This document shows, piece by piece, positions 27,126 to 35,487 of a DNA stretch of 64,000 nt. The notes below the pieces were generated by a model. The model did not search any database. It was not told where the DNA came from and was given only the letters and a program-made list of their open reading frames with translations. Each line of letters starts with the position of its first letter. Position 1 is the stretch's first letter. The DNA is from Clostridium magnum DSM 2767 (GTDB taxonomy: Bacteria; Bacillota; Clostridia; Clostridiales; Clostridiaceae): NCBI RefSeq assembly GCF_001623875.1, contig NZ_LWAE01000002.1, positions 1,054,001 to 1,118,000 on the forward strand, given 5' to 3'. The translations under genes and the position numbers were made by a program.

Positions 27126-27848
27126 ATGAGAGCTATAATAGTTGAAGACGAATTTTTAGCAAGAGAAGAACTTAAATATTTTATTAAAAATTATAGCAGC
27201 ATAGAGATAGTAGATGAGTTCGAAGATGGAATAGACGTACTTAAATTTATTCAGAAAAATGAAGTTGATGTTATCTTTTTAGACATAAATATACCATCGC
27301 TTGATGGTGTACTACTTGCTAAGAATATAAGTAAATTTTCTAAAAAGCCGTATATAGTTTTTATAACAGCGTATAAAGAACATGCTGTAGAAGCTTTTGA
27401 GATAGAGGCTTTCGATTATATATTAAAACCCTACTATGAGTCTAGAATCATATCTATGTTAAAAAAGTTAGAAATGAGCTATAATCAGCAGAAAGATAAT
27501 TCACATAAAAATAGTATAACTAACAAGATAAACCTATGGAAGAATGAAAAGATAAGAGTAGTAGATTTAGATGATATATACTATTGTATTGCTAGGGAAA
27601 GAGTAACTTATGTTTCTACTAAGGATGAGGAGTATTCAGTAAACGTTAGTATAACTGAATTTTATAATAGTTTACCAAAGGATAAGTTTTTTAAATGTCA
27701 TAGATCTTACATTGTTAACATAACCAAAATAAAGGAAATAATCCCTTGGTTTAATAACACATATAATTTAAGACTTCAAGATATAGACTATGAAATACCA
27801 GTAAGTAGAAGCAACTTAAAGGAATTTAAGCAGCTTATGAATATATAA
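27126..27848 (+). CDS. LytTR-family response regulator
   Basis: The 240-residue product has a receiver domain (phosphorylatable Asp in DVIFLDINIPSLDG, conserved Thr and Lys in ITAYKEHA and LKPYYES) and a C-terminal LytTR DNA-binding domain (VVDLDDIYYCIARERVTYV, FFKCHRSYIVNITKIKEI). It forms a two-component system with the kinase gene just ahead. The likely target is the MFS transporter gene downstream, by analogy with YpdB and yhjX of E. coli. Confidence 0.92.
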   Translation: MRAIIVEDEFLAREELKYFIKNYSSIEIVDEFEDGIDVLKFIQKNEVDVIFLDINIPSLDGVLLAKNISKFSKKPYIVFITAYKEHAVEAFEIEAFDYILKPYYESRIISMLKKLEMSYNQQKDNSHKNSITNKINLWKNEKIRVVDLDDIYYCIARERVTYVSTKDEEYSVNVSITEFYNSLPKDKFFKCHRSYIVNITKIKEIIPWFNNTYNLRLQDIDYEIPVSRSNLKEFKQLMNI

Positions 27849-27860
27849 ATTTAAGTAAAA

Positions 27861-27917
27861 TCAGATAGGGGTTAAATGTCTGCAGTCAGAGGCGTTTAAC
27901 TCCTATCTGATTTTTTA
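27861..27917 (+). terminator. Terminator of the two-component operon
   Basis: Arms reading atcagataggggttaaa and gtttaactcctatctgat are followed by a T run. Confidence 0.85.
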
Positions 27918-28224
27918 TTCACCAAGAATCAGAAGGAATTGAAACTCCATATGATTCAAGTTTTACAATAGGATAACTACTGCCAATAACATCTCAGTTT
28001 GTGCAATCGGAGTATTAATGGTAGTTAAGTTATACTATTGGTGTATTTCATGTAGCTTTCTTTGCATATCATTCAATAATTAATAATTTTATAGTTTGCT
28101 GATATATAATTTAAAACAAGTAGAGGGACAAGACAGCAAAGGTTTACAGCAATATAAAAAGTTTTATTAAGTTATTAAAGTAGCAGAACTAAAATTGAAG
28201 AGTGGGTGAAAGGAGATTTTCAAA
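27918..28224. promoter_or_regulatory. Leader region of the MFS transporter gene
   Basis: No gene was found in these roughly 300 bases. The region should hold the promoter and any LytTR-type direct repeats for the transporter. No repeat could be assigned with confidence by eye. Confidence 0.35.
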
Positions 28225-29454
28225 ATGAAAAACACATCAGAACGTCGTTGGTTAATAGTATTAGGTACAATAATTGCTCAATTAGGACTCGGAACAATCT
28301 ATACTTGGAGTTTATTCAATCAGCCTCTTGTGAATAAATTTGGCTGGCAATTAAGTAAAGTAGCTCTTACATTTTCGATTACAAGCTTTGCTTTAGCATT
28401 TGGCACATTATTCGCAGGTAGGCTTCAAGAAAAGCTAGGAATTAGAAAGCTTATATCAATCGCTGGAATAATAATGGGAACTGGTTTAATGTTAACATCT
28501 AAGGTAACCTCAATATCTATGTTGTATGTTATGGTTGGTTTAATTGTTGGAGCAGCAGATGGTGTTGCATATATTACGACCCTTTCTAATTGCATAAAGT
28601 GGTTTCCAGAGAAAAAGGGTCTTATATCAGGTATTTCAGTAGGAGCATATGGAACTGGAAGCTTAATCTTTAAATACATTAATGCAAGTTTAATAAGTTC
28701 AAAAGGGGTGACCGGAGCGTTCTTGTATTGGGGTATTATGGCAATGGTTTTAATACTTACTGGTGCTCAATTATTAAAAGATGCATCATCCAAAACAGTT
28801 AGTGTTAATAACAGTGAAAAAGGAAATAACTTTACAGTAAGACAAATGTTGAAAACTAGACAAGCTTATCTTTTATTTATAGTGTTTTTTACAGCATGTA
28901 TGAGTGGTCTTTATTTAATAGGAATTGTCAAAGACATAGGTGTTCAATTAGCTGGACTTAAACCTGCTATAGCCGCAAATGCGGTAGCTATGGTAGCAAT
29001 ATTTAATACCTCTGGAAGAATTATATTAGGTGCCTTATCAGATAAAGTAGGTAGATTAAAAGTAGTATTGTTTACACTTACAGTTACTGCCATTGCAGTG
29101 TTCGTATTGAGCTTTGTACATTTAAATTTTGGGATTTTCTTTGCTTGTGTTGCTGGAATTGCATTTTGTTTTGGTGGAAACATTACAGTTTTCCCAGCTA
29201 TAGTAGGTGACTTTTTCGGTTTGAAAAATCATAGTAGAAATTATGGAATTATATATCAAGGCTTCGGATTTGGTGCACTTTCAGGATCATTTATAGCTGC
29301 ACTTGTAGGAGGATTTAAACCTACATTTATGGTTGTCGGAATGTTGTGTATAGTTTCGCTTATCATAGTAGCTACAATAAAATCTCCAATGGAGCTACCT
29401 GAAAATATTAAAGGAGACAACAATGGTTTAGAATTAAATATAAATGCTGCTTAA
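28225..29454 (+). CDS. Oxalate/formate antiporter-family MFS transporter (YhjX-like)
   Basis: The 409-residue product has twelve membrane helices and matches the OFA branch of the major facilitator superfamily. The first helix shows QLGLGTIYTWSLFNQPL, and the loop after helix 2 reads AGRLQEKLGIRK. A second-half signature is ALSDKVGRLKVV. The start follows aaaggaga. It lies between a LytS/LytTR pair and pyruvate formate-lyase, so formate, pyruvate or a similar small carboxylate is the likely substrate. Confidence 0.88.
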   Translation: MKNTSERRWLIVLGTIIAQLGLGTIYTWSLFNQPLVNKFGWQLSKVALTFSITSFALAFGTLFAGRLQEKLGIRKLISIAGIIMGTGLMLTSKVTSISMLYVMVGLIVGAADGVAYITTLSNCIKWFPEKKGLISGISVGAYGTGSLIFKYINASLISSKGVTGAFLYWGIMAMVLILTGAQLLKDASSKTVSVNNSEKGNNFTVRQMLKTRQAYLLFIVFFTACMSGLYLIGIVKDIGVQLAGLKPAIAANAVAMVAIFNTSGRIILGALSDKVGRLKVVLFTLTVTAIAVFVLSFVHLNFGIFFACVAGIAFCFGGNITVFPAIVGDFFGLKNHSRNYGIIYQGFGFGALSGSFIAALVGGFKPTFMVVGMLCIVSLIIVATIKSPMELPENIKGDNNGLELNINAA

Positions 29455-29521
29455 AAAATACATTAATTCGCTAAAAATTGTTATTAGTATTATAAAGAAT
29501 AATGAAAATACAATAGAAACA

Positions 29522-29565
29522 TCTGTATCGATTTAAAGATGTAATTCACTGCAAATCGATACAGA
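29522..29565. promoter_or_regulatory. Inverted repeat ahead of pyruvate formate-lyase
   Basis: Thirteen-base arms (tctgtatcgattt and its complement) are separated by 18 bases. There is no T run behind it, so it is more likely a regulatory structure of the pfl leader than a terminator. Confidence 0.4.
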
Positions 29566-29606
29566 CGAAAAAATATGTAACTTAATCATACTAAGGGGTG
29601 AAGCAA

Positions 29607-31850
29607 ATGTTAAAACAATGGGAAGATTTTAAATTAGGAAAATGGACAGAAGAGATCGATGTAAGAGACTTTATTCAAAAGAATTATACAGTATATGAAG
29701 GAGATAAAAGCTTTTTAGCAAATCCAACAGTCAAAACTAAAAAATTATGGAATGAAGCAGAAGATCTTATTATAGAAGAAATTAAAAAAGGCGTTATGGA
29801 TGTTGAAACTAACGAGTTTTCAGGTATAAACAATTTCAAACCAGGATATTTAGATAGAGAAAATGAAGTTATCGTAGGATTTCAGACCGACGCTCCATTA
29901 AAGAGAATAATGAACCCATTTGGTGGAATCAGAATGGTTGAACAATCTCTTGAGGCATATGGGTTTGAAATGAATGAAGATATAAACAAGAACTTCAAGA
30001 AATACAGAAAAACTCACAATGAAGGAGTTTTTGATGCTTATACAGATGGAGCAAGAAAAGCAAGAACAGTAGGTCTTTTAACAGGACTTCCTGATGCTTA
30101 TGGAAGAGGAAGAATAATAGGCGATTACAGAAGAATAGCCCTTTATGGAATGGACTTCTTAGTAGCACAAAAGAAGAAAGATTTAAAGGAAATAAAAGGA
30201 TCATGTGATGAAACTCTAAGAATTAGAGAAGAAGTATCAATGCAGATCCGTGCTATGCAAGAAATCAAAGATATGACTTTATCCTATGGAATAGACATAT
30301 CCAAGCCAGCTTCAAATGCAAAAGAAGCAGTTCAATTCTTATACTTCGGATATTTAGCTGGAGTAAAAGAAAATAACGGAGCAGCAATGTCAATTGGAAG
30401 AAATACTACTTTCTTAGATATATATATAGAAAGAGATCTTCAAAATGGATTATTAACAGAAGAATTAGCTCAAGAAATAATTGACCAGTTTGTTGTAAAG
30501 CTAAGAATGGTAAGACATTTAAGAACTCCTGAATACAATGACTTATTTGCAGGAGATCCTAACTGGATAACCGAATCAATCGGAGGGGTTGGCGTTAACG
30601 GTAAGCCACTTGTTACTAAAACAGCTTACAGATTCTTGCATACACTAACTAATTTAACACCAGCACCAGAACCAAACATGACAGTACTATGGTCACAAAA
30701 TTTACCAGAAAACTTCAAAAAGTACTGTGCAGAAATGTCAATAAAGACAGATGCTATTCAGTATGAAAATGATGATATAATGAGACCAATATACGGAGAC
30801 GACTATGCTATAGCTTGCTGTGTATCTGCTATGGAAGTTGGTAAGAGAATGCAGTTCTTCGGAGCTAGAACAAACCTTGCTAAAGCATTACTTTACGCTA
30901 TAAACGGTGGAGTAGATGAAAAGAAAATGGCTAAGGATGGCAGCTTAATAGAAGTTGTACCTGGCATAGAAAGAATAACTGACGAAGTTCTTGATTTTGA
31001 CAAAGTAATGGAGAACTACAAGAAAGTTATGGCAAATGTAGCTGAATTGTATGTTGATACAATGAATACAATACACTATATGCACGATAAATATGCTTAT
31101 GAAGCAGGGCAAATGGCTCTTCATGATACAAGAGTAAAGAGATTTATGGCATTTGGTATAGCAGGATTATCAGTTGTTGCAGACTCATTAAGTGCTATAA
31201 AATTTGCTAAAGTTAAACCAATAAGAAATGAAAAAGGTATTGCTGTTGACTTTGAAATCGAAGGAAACTTCCCTAAATTCGGAAATGATGATGATAGAGT
31301 TGATGATTTAGCAGTAGATATAACAAAGAGATTCTCAAAAGAGCTTAAGAAACATAGAACTTATAGGAATGCAGATCATTCACTATCAGTTTTAACTATA
31401 ACATCAAACGTTGTTTACGGTAAGAAGACAGGATCAACTCCTGACGGAAGAAAAGTTGGAGAAGCTTTTGCACCAGGAGCAAATCCAATGCACGGAAGAG
31501 ATGAGAATGGAGCACTTGCATCACTTAACTCAGTAGCTAAAATACCATACAGAGAGTATTGCCAAGATGGAGTTTCAAATACATTCTCAATAATACCAGA
31601 TGCTCTTGGAAAAGATGAAGAAAGTAGAATCAACAATCTTGCAAATATGTTAGACGGATACTTTGGACAGAGTGCATTCCACTTAAATGTAAATGTACTT
31701 AGAAGAGAAACATTGATAGATGCTATGGAAAATCCAGAAAAATATCCAACTCTAACTATCAGAGTTTCAGGATACGCTGTTCACTTCAACAGATTAACTA
31801 AAGAACAACAAAAAGAAGTTATAAGCAGAACTTTCCACGAATTAATGTAG
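29607..31850 (+). CDS. pflB: Formate acetyltransferase (pyruvate formate-lyase)
   Basis: The 747-residue glycyl-radical enzyme converts pyruvate and CoA to acetyl-CoA and formate. The adjacent catalytic cysteines lie in [20 protein letters not shown] (Cys404, Cys405). The C-terminal radical site reads [12 protein letters not shown], and the long stretch [18 protein letters not shown] is also family-typical. ATG 29607 follows aaggggtg; a GTG at 29598 overlaps the site. The activating enzyme gene usually next to it is not in the window; an IS3-type remnant lies directly downstream and could have displaced it. Confidence 0.96.
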   Translation: MLKQWEDFKLGKWTEEIDVRDFIQKNYTVYEGDKSFLANPTVKTKKLWNEAEDLIIEEIKKGVMDVETNEFSGINNFKPGYLDRENEVIVGFQTDAPLKRIMNPFGGIRMVEQSLEAYGFEMNEDINKNFKKYRKTHNEGVFDAYTDGARKARTVGLLTGLPDAYGRGRIIGDYRRIALYGMDFLVAQKKKDLKEIKGSCDETLRIREEVSMQIRAMQEIKDMTLSYGIDISKPASNAKEAVQFLYFGYLAGVKENNGAAMSIGRNTTFLDIYIERDLQNGLLTEELAQEIIDQFVVKLRMVRHLRTPEYNDLFAGDPNWITESIGGVGVNGKPLVTKTAYRFLHTLTNLTPAPEPNMTVLWSQNLPENFKKYCAEMSIKTDAIQYENDDIMRPIYGDDYAIACCVSAMEVGKRMQFFGARTNLAKALLYAINGGVDEKKMAKDGSLIEVVPGIERITDEVLDFDKVMENYKKVMANVAELYVDTMNTIHYMHDKYAYEAGQMALHDTRVKRFMAFGIAGLSVVADSLSAIKFAKVKPIRNEKGIAVDFEIEGNFPKFGNDDDRVDDLAVDITKRFSKELKKHRTYRNADHSLSVLTITSNVVYGKKTGSTPDGRKVGEAFAPGANPMHGRDENGALASLNSVAKIPYREYCQDGVSNTFSIIPDALGKDEESRINNLANMLDGYFGQSAFHLNVNVLRRETLIDAMENPEKYPTLTIRVSGYAVHFNRLTKEQQKEVISRTFHELM

Positions 31851-31998
31851 TAAAATCTAATATAAGACAAAAATATCTGAATAAAAAATTATAACATCTA
31901 TATCTTATAATAAAACATAATAGCAAAAACCATGCAAATGGTAAAAGTAATATTTAGCTCAAAAATAATAAATCAAAATAACAATTACACGCTTAGAA

Positions 31999-32466
31999 GT
32001 GATATGCTCCCCTTAAGGTAGACAGATTAAAAAAAAATCTGTTACTTCAAGGAGGAGCATTTTTATGCCCAAAAGAACTAAATATACTGCAGAAGAAAAG
32101 TATAAAATTTTAATGGCATATGAGAACGGACTTGGATCAATGTTGAAGGTTGATTCTATGTATAAAATCAGAGAAGATAATCTTAGAAATTTGATATATA
32201 ATTTTGAGAAATATGGTTTATATGTGCTAAGAGAATCGAGAACATGGAAGTCTTATTCAACGGAACTAAAGACACAGGCTGTAATGGACTATCTTTCAGG
32301 AGAATATTCACTGAGAGAAGTTGTGAATAAGTATGAACTATCAGATAAATCATTATTGAAACATTGGATAAACAAGTATAATAGTCATAGAGAAATAAGA
32401 ACAACTTTGAAAGGAATGAGCCAATCTATGACAAAGGGAAGAATTACTTCTTTGAAAGAAAGATGA
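31999..32466 (+). mobile_element. IS3-type element remnant, orfA only
   Basis: The left end reads tgatatgctccccttaagg, a terminal-repeat-like sequence, and is followed by a hairpin that brings the aaggaggagc site close to the start codon. The orfA frame is open to 32466, but no orfB with DDE motifs follows; unrelated sequence begins near 32456. The right end is missing. Confidence 0.6.
32065..32466 (+). CDS. Transposase OrfA (IS3 family, IS150-like helix-turn-helix protein)
   Basis: The 133-residue product contains two helix-turn-helix units: one at residues 6-45 (KYTAEEKYKILMAYENG) and one at 65-110 (YSTELKTQAVMDYLSGEYSL, then KSLLKHWINKYNS). The MTKGR motif near the C terminus is usual before the OrfA/OrfB frameshift. 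The last few residues run into foreign DNA. Without OrfB it cannot transpose on its own. Confidence 0.75.
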   Translation: MPKRTKYTAEEKYKILMAYENGLGSMLKVDSMYKIREDNLRNLIYNFEKYGLYVLRESRTWKSYSTELKTQAVMDYLSGEYSLREVVNKYELSDKSLLKHWINKYNSHREIRTTLKGMSQSMTKGRITSLKER

Positions 32467-32665
32467 AGATGAACTTATATCTGAAGATAGAGTGAATTAT
32501 GTAATGAAATGGATAGATAAAATGAGAGTAGATTGTAGAACTGTGTCAGAACATCCTATTAAAAGGCAACAGAGACTTTTAGAACTTTCATTTGGCAGTA
32601 GTTCAAGTAGCCTGACAGAGGAAGAAATTAAATCATTAAAAGACTTGATAGCATGTAAATGTTGA
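32456..32665 (+). pseudogene. C-terminal fragment of an unrecognised gene
   Basis: A frame without a start, DELISEDRVNYVMKWIDKM and on to LIACKC, begins inside the end of the OrfA gene and encodes about 69 charged residues. It looks like the tail of a cytoplasmic protein whose front was lost when the IS3-type element arrived. The family is not recognised. Confidence 0.4.
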
Positions 32666-33031
32666 CCTTTGTTTTAGTGTGATACAGAGATATTGTATTT
32701 GTCATCGAGGGCAAAGTAAGAAAGATAAGGAGCATAACGGCCCATAAAATTAGTATATAAAATTCTACTTTGACCATGTTTGTATAAATGCTACCATTAT
32801 CTCTTAAAATAGTTAAGTCTTATTTGCGAAACAAAATTTGGAATAGAATTGATTTTTTATGTTATTATGATATAACATAGTAAAAATTGTAGTGTGCCAA
32901 GTGCTCAATTGAAAATCGTGGCAGGAATCATTATTTTAGCAGTAGATTCTTCTGTTGACAAATTGATAAAATTGCTTGTATTGTATGTAGTTATGTTTAG
33001 CATTGCTTGTATTTTAGGGGGAGGTGTTAAT
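32666..33031. other. Intergenic stretch without a clear gene
   Basis: A hydrophobic frame is open from about 32894 (VAGIIILAVDSSVDKLIKLL), but it has no ribosome-binding site and may be the relic of a membrane protein. No other signal was seen. Confidence 0.35.
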
Positions 33032-33115
33032 ATGATTACATGTTTCATAGTTAACATTATAACTGACTCTATTGCGAATAATGAGGATTGGGCAAAGTAC
33101 ACATGTTTATCTTAA
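33032..33115 (+). CDS. Possible small peptide gene
   Basis: ATG 33032 lies behind a very good agggggagg site and encodes 27 residues, MITCFIVNIITDSIANNEDW then AKYTCLS. Two cysteines and a hydrophobic front are present. No processing or export genes are adjacent. The ribosome-binding site is the only support; it may also be a relic inside a larger decayed frame. Confidence 0.3.
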   Translation: MITCFIVNIITDSIANNEDWAKYTCLS

Positions 33116-33186
33116 ATCACAATTCAACATTCTTCATAACTTAAAGTAAAGCTATATTCTAGCTTTTTTTTATTTCATATAAAAAA

Positions 33187-33218
33187 TAGCCACCTCATAA
33201 GTACATGAGGAATGGCTA
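33187..33218. terminator. Hairpin after the TPR gene
   Basis: Imperfect arms tagccacctcat and atgaggaatggcta are flanked by A- and T-rich runs. The position fits termination of the minus-strand TPR gene. Confidence 0.55.
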
Positions 33219-33239
33219 ACTTCTATTTAATACACTTTT

Positions 33240-34049
33240 TTAGTTAAAAATCTTCTGCTTTTCTAACTTTAATTGCTGTTTAACGAAATTAAAGTATTCA
33301 GCACTATACATTGAAAGCCCTTGTTTCTTTTTTTCTAAAGCATCTATTTGAGATTGAAGTTCCTTATTTTTGTTTGCATTTTTATTATTTGACTTAGATT
33401 GTGAACTATTTGTACTAGCCTTACTTTTTACGTTTTGAGAAGAATTAACATTAGCTTGATTTTTAGCTTGTTCAGCCTTTTCTGCTTCTGCATTTTTTTG
33501 TTCCTGTATAGCTGCAGCAAACTTATCTTTCAGCTTCCTAGATTCCTCATTATTAGGATCAATCTTTAATATTTCATCAAGATATATATTGCCCTCTTCA
33601 TAATTACCTTTGCTTGCAGAATCATTTGCAAGTTTAATATTTTGCGATATGTATTGTGTTTTACATAGTTTTATTTTATCCTTCAAGTCTGGAAACTGAG
33701 TACTATTAGCATCAATTTTATTAAATTCAGCCAATGCTTCAGTATACTTTTTTTCATTTAATAGATTTACACCTTCTGTATGGTAGCTTTTATCAATTTT
33801 AAATCTTTCAGCTTTCTTAATATTTGATTGGGCATCATCACTTTTTTTATACTCCAATGATTGCTTAAATAGAGCTATTGCCTTATCATATTCACCGATC
33901 TGCATATATTGGTTTCCCTGTTTTACTAAATTATTATATTTTATCGTTTCACCAACCCTATACATACTGAAACCAGAAATAAAGGCTAAACAGAGAGTTA
34001 CTACTGAAATTACTACATTTCTTACTATTCTTACTTTTTTTCCTTTCAT
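33240..34049 (-). CDS. Membrane-anchored TPR-repeat protein
   Basis: The 269-residue product begins with a positively charged stretch and one membrane helix (NVVISVVTLCLAFISGFSMY). Three TPR-like units follow between about 40 and 175 (QYMQIGEYDKAIALFKQSLE, LNEKKYTEALAEFNKID, SKGNYEEGNIYLDEILKIDP). Then comes a low-complexity Ser/Asn/Lys segment and a C-terminal coiled coil. It is probably exposed outside the membrane. It is transcribed divergently from the Tad-like operon, sharing the 270-base region with the tandem operators. Confidence 0.75.
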   Translation of the reverse strand: MKGKKVRIVRNVVISVVTLCLAFISGFSMYRVGETIKYNNLVKQGNQYMQIGEYDKAIALFKQSLEYKKSDDAQSNIKKAERFKIDKSYHTEGVNLLNEKKYTEALAEFNKIDANSTQFPDLKDKIKLCKTQYISQNIKLANDSASKGNYEEGNIYLDEILKIDPNNEESRKLKDKFAAAIQEQKNAEAEKAEQAKNQANVNSSQNVKSKASTNSSQSKSNNKNANKNKELQSQIDALEKKKQGLSMYSAEYFNFVKQQLKLEKQKIFN

Positions 34050-34204
34050 TAATACCTCCAGTGCTCTAAATAATATAAGGATATTATACCATAATTAGAA
34101 CACCAGTTCTATTTATTTCTAAAATTTGTCCTCCTACTTTAAGAATTAAAAATATGTGTAATTCATAAATTATTTTTAATAGTTAATTACTTTACAATAA
34201 ACCA

Positions 34205-34271
34205 AACAATCATATTGTTAATTTTAATAAACAATTATATTGTTGCAAAACAAACAATTTAATGATATAAT
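34205..34271 (+). promoter_or_regulatory. Promoter of the Tad-like operon with two tandem operators
   Basis: Two copies of AACAAT-N3-ATTGTT lie at 34205-34219 and 34230-34244, 25 bases centre to centre. A promoter TTGCAA (34243-34248), 17-base spacer, TATAAT (34266-34271) follows; the second operator overlaps its -35 box by two bases. This arrangement fits repression by a dimeric regulator. The regulator is unknown. Confidence 0.65.
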
Positions 34272-34318
34272 AATTAATATAGATAGAAAAGAAGAGACAA
34301 GGAAGCGAGGTAAGGTGA

Positions 34319-34747
34319 ATGAACGCAATATTTTTAGGAATTGTTGTAGTTGGAATGGTTGCATTGGGGTATAAGTTCATCATAATGCCTGTGTTGCTAA
34401 TGAATAAGCAGTTGGCTGCAAGAAGTAAAGTATGTGAGATTATGGCTAAAGATGGTCTTAGTTTTGAAGATGCAAAAGATAAGCTTTTAACTGAAAAGAT
34501 AGCTAAAATTGTAGAAGTTGAAAATTACTGTTATGAATTAGAAGGTCGCAAAATGAAAATGGGAGACAGAATATCATTTTACAATTCAGATGAAAAGAAC
34601 TATACAGTAGGAAATTTTGTAGGCACTAGAAACTCAGCTTCAGAAGGGTACACTGAACATATGTGCATAAAAACAGTTGATGGCAAAATCAAGTTCTTTC
34701 CAGTTGAGATAATTGATACAGACACATTAAAAATTTACGAGAGGTAG
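34319..34747 (+). CDS. Small membrane-anchored protein, first gene of the Tad-like operon
   Basis: The 142-residue product has one N-terminal membrane helix (IFLGIVVVGMVALGYKFIIM) and a basic and then mixed soluble domain that ends in a small beta-rich part (KMKMGDRISFYNSDEKNYTV, VDGKIKFFPVEIIDTDTLKI). The family is not recognised. It is the first gene behind the operator-controlled promoter and is 5 bases from the next gene, so it is likely a component or regulator of the pilus-like machine. Confidence 0.7.
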   Translation: MNAIFLGIVVVGMVALGYKFIIMPVLLMNKQLAARSKVCEIMAKDGLSFEDAKDKLLTEKIAKIVEVENYCYELEGRKMKMGDRISFYNSDEKNYTVGNFVGTRNSASEGYTEHMCIKTVDGKIKFFPVEIIDTDTLKIYER

Positions 34748-34752
34748 TCAGT

Positions 34753-35460
34753 ATGAAGAAGAAGTTAGGTTTTATATATTTAGCCCTACTTCTAATTTTT
34801 TCAGTAGGGTTTATAAGAATAGTTTATGCATCTAGTACCCAATCTAATATTGATAAAAAAATAGAACAACAGAATAAGGATATTAAAAATAATATAAAAG
34901 ATGCTCCTGACAATGGAGAGAAGTTAGATGGACTAATAAATCAATATAATAATGACAATAAAAATTCCTCTGGAGATTTTAATAAAAAGGAGTTAAAAGC
35001 AAAAATTGAAAATGGTTTAACTCAGACTACGATAACATTAAGAAAATATGCTATTCCGATTTATACAATATTCATGCTCATTATGACAGTGTTAATCAGT
35101 ACAGTAGGTGCTAAAAGTTTAGAAAAGAGAAAGTCTTATATAGTGTGGTCTTTAAGCGTTACTATAGTGTTTCTATTCTTTTTAAATCTGCCTATACTTG
35201 TTATCTACTTTCAGAACAGAGCAGTTGAAGAAATACTCGGAAGTGGAGGCGTTTATCAAGCTCTATATGGGCTTATTAGATTCTTACAGGAAAATAGTCC
35301 AGTGATAGCAGCATTACTAATTGTATATGGAATAACTAATATAACATTAAGTAAAACTGATCTTCCAAGGCGGTTACAGGGAAGGTACATGATAAAACTA
35401 GCATTTATTGTTTTGATAGTGCTTCAAATATTCCCAGTGATAATAAATGTTATAGTCTAG
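34753..35460 (+). CDS. Exported/membrane protein of the Tad-like operon
   Basis: The 235-residue product has a signal-type N terminus (MKKKLGFIYLALLLIFSVGF), a hydrophilic Asn/Lys-rich segment to about residue 95, and then four membrane helices. The arrangement suggests a platform protein in the membrane. No family is recognised. Confidence 0.7.
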   Translation: MKKKLGFIYLALLLIFSVGFIRIVYASSTQSNIDKKIEQQNKDIKNNIKDAPDNGEKLDGLINQYNNDNKNSSGDFNKKELKAKIENGLTQTTITLRKYAIPIYTIFMLIMTVLISTVGAKSLEKRKSYIVWSLSVTIVFLFFLNLPILVIYFQNRAVEEILGSGGVYQALYGLIRFLQENSPVIAALLIVYGITNITLSKTDLPRRLQGRYMIKLAFIVLIVLQIFPVIINVIV

Positions 35461-35487
35461 GAATTATAGATAAGGAAGGATAAAGTT

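Noticed and set aside
29522..29565. Terminator after the MFS transporter
   Set aside because: The 18-base loop and lack of a T run make termination doubtful; kept as a possible regulatory structure.
29995..30204. Minus-strand frame inside pflB (Leu/Phe-rich)
   Set aside because: It is a shadow of a strongly conserved gene on the other strand.
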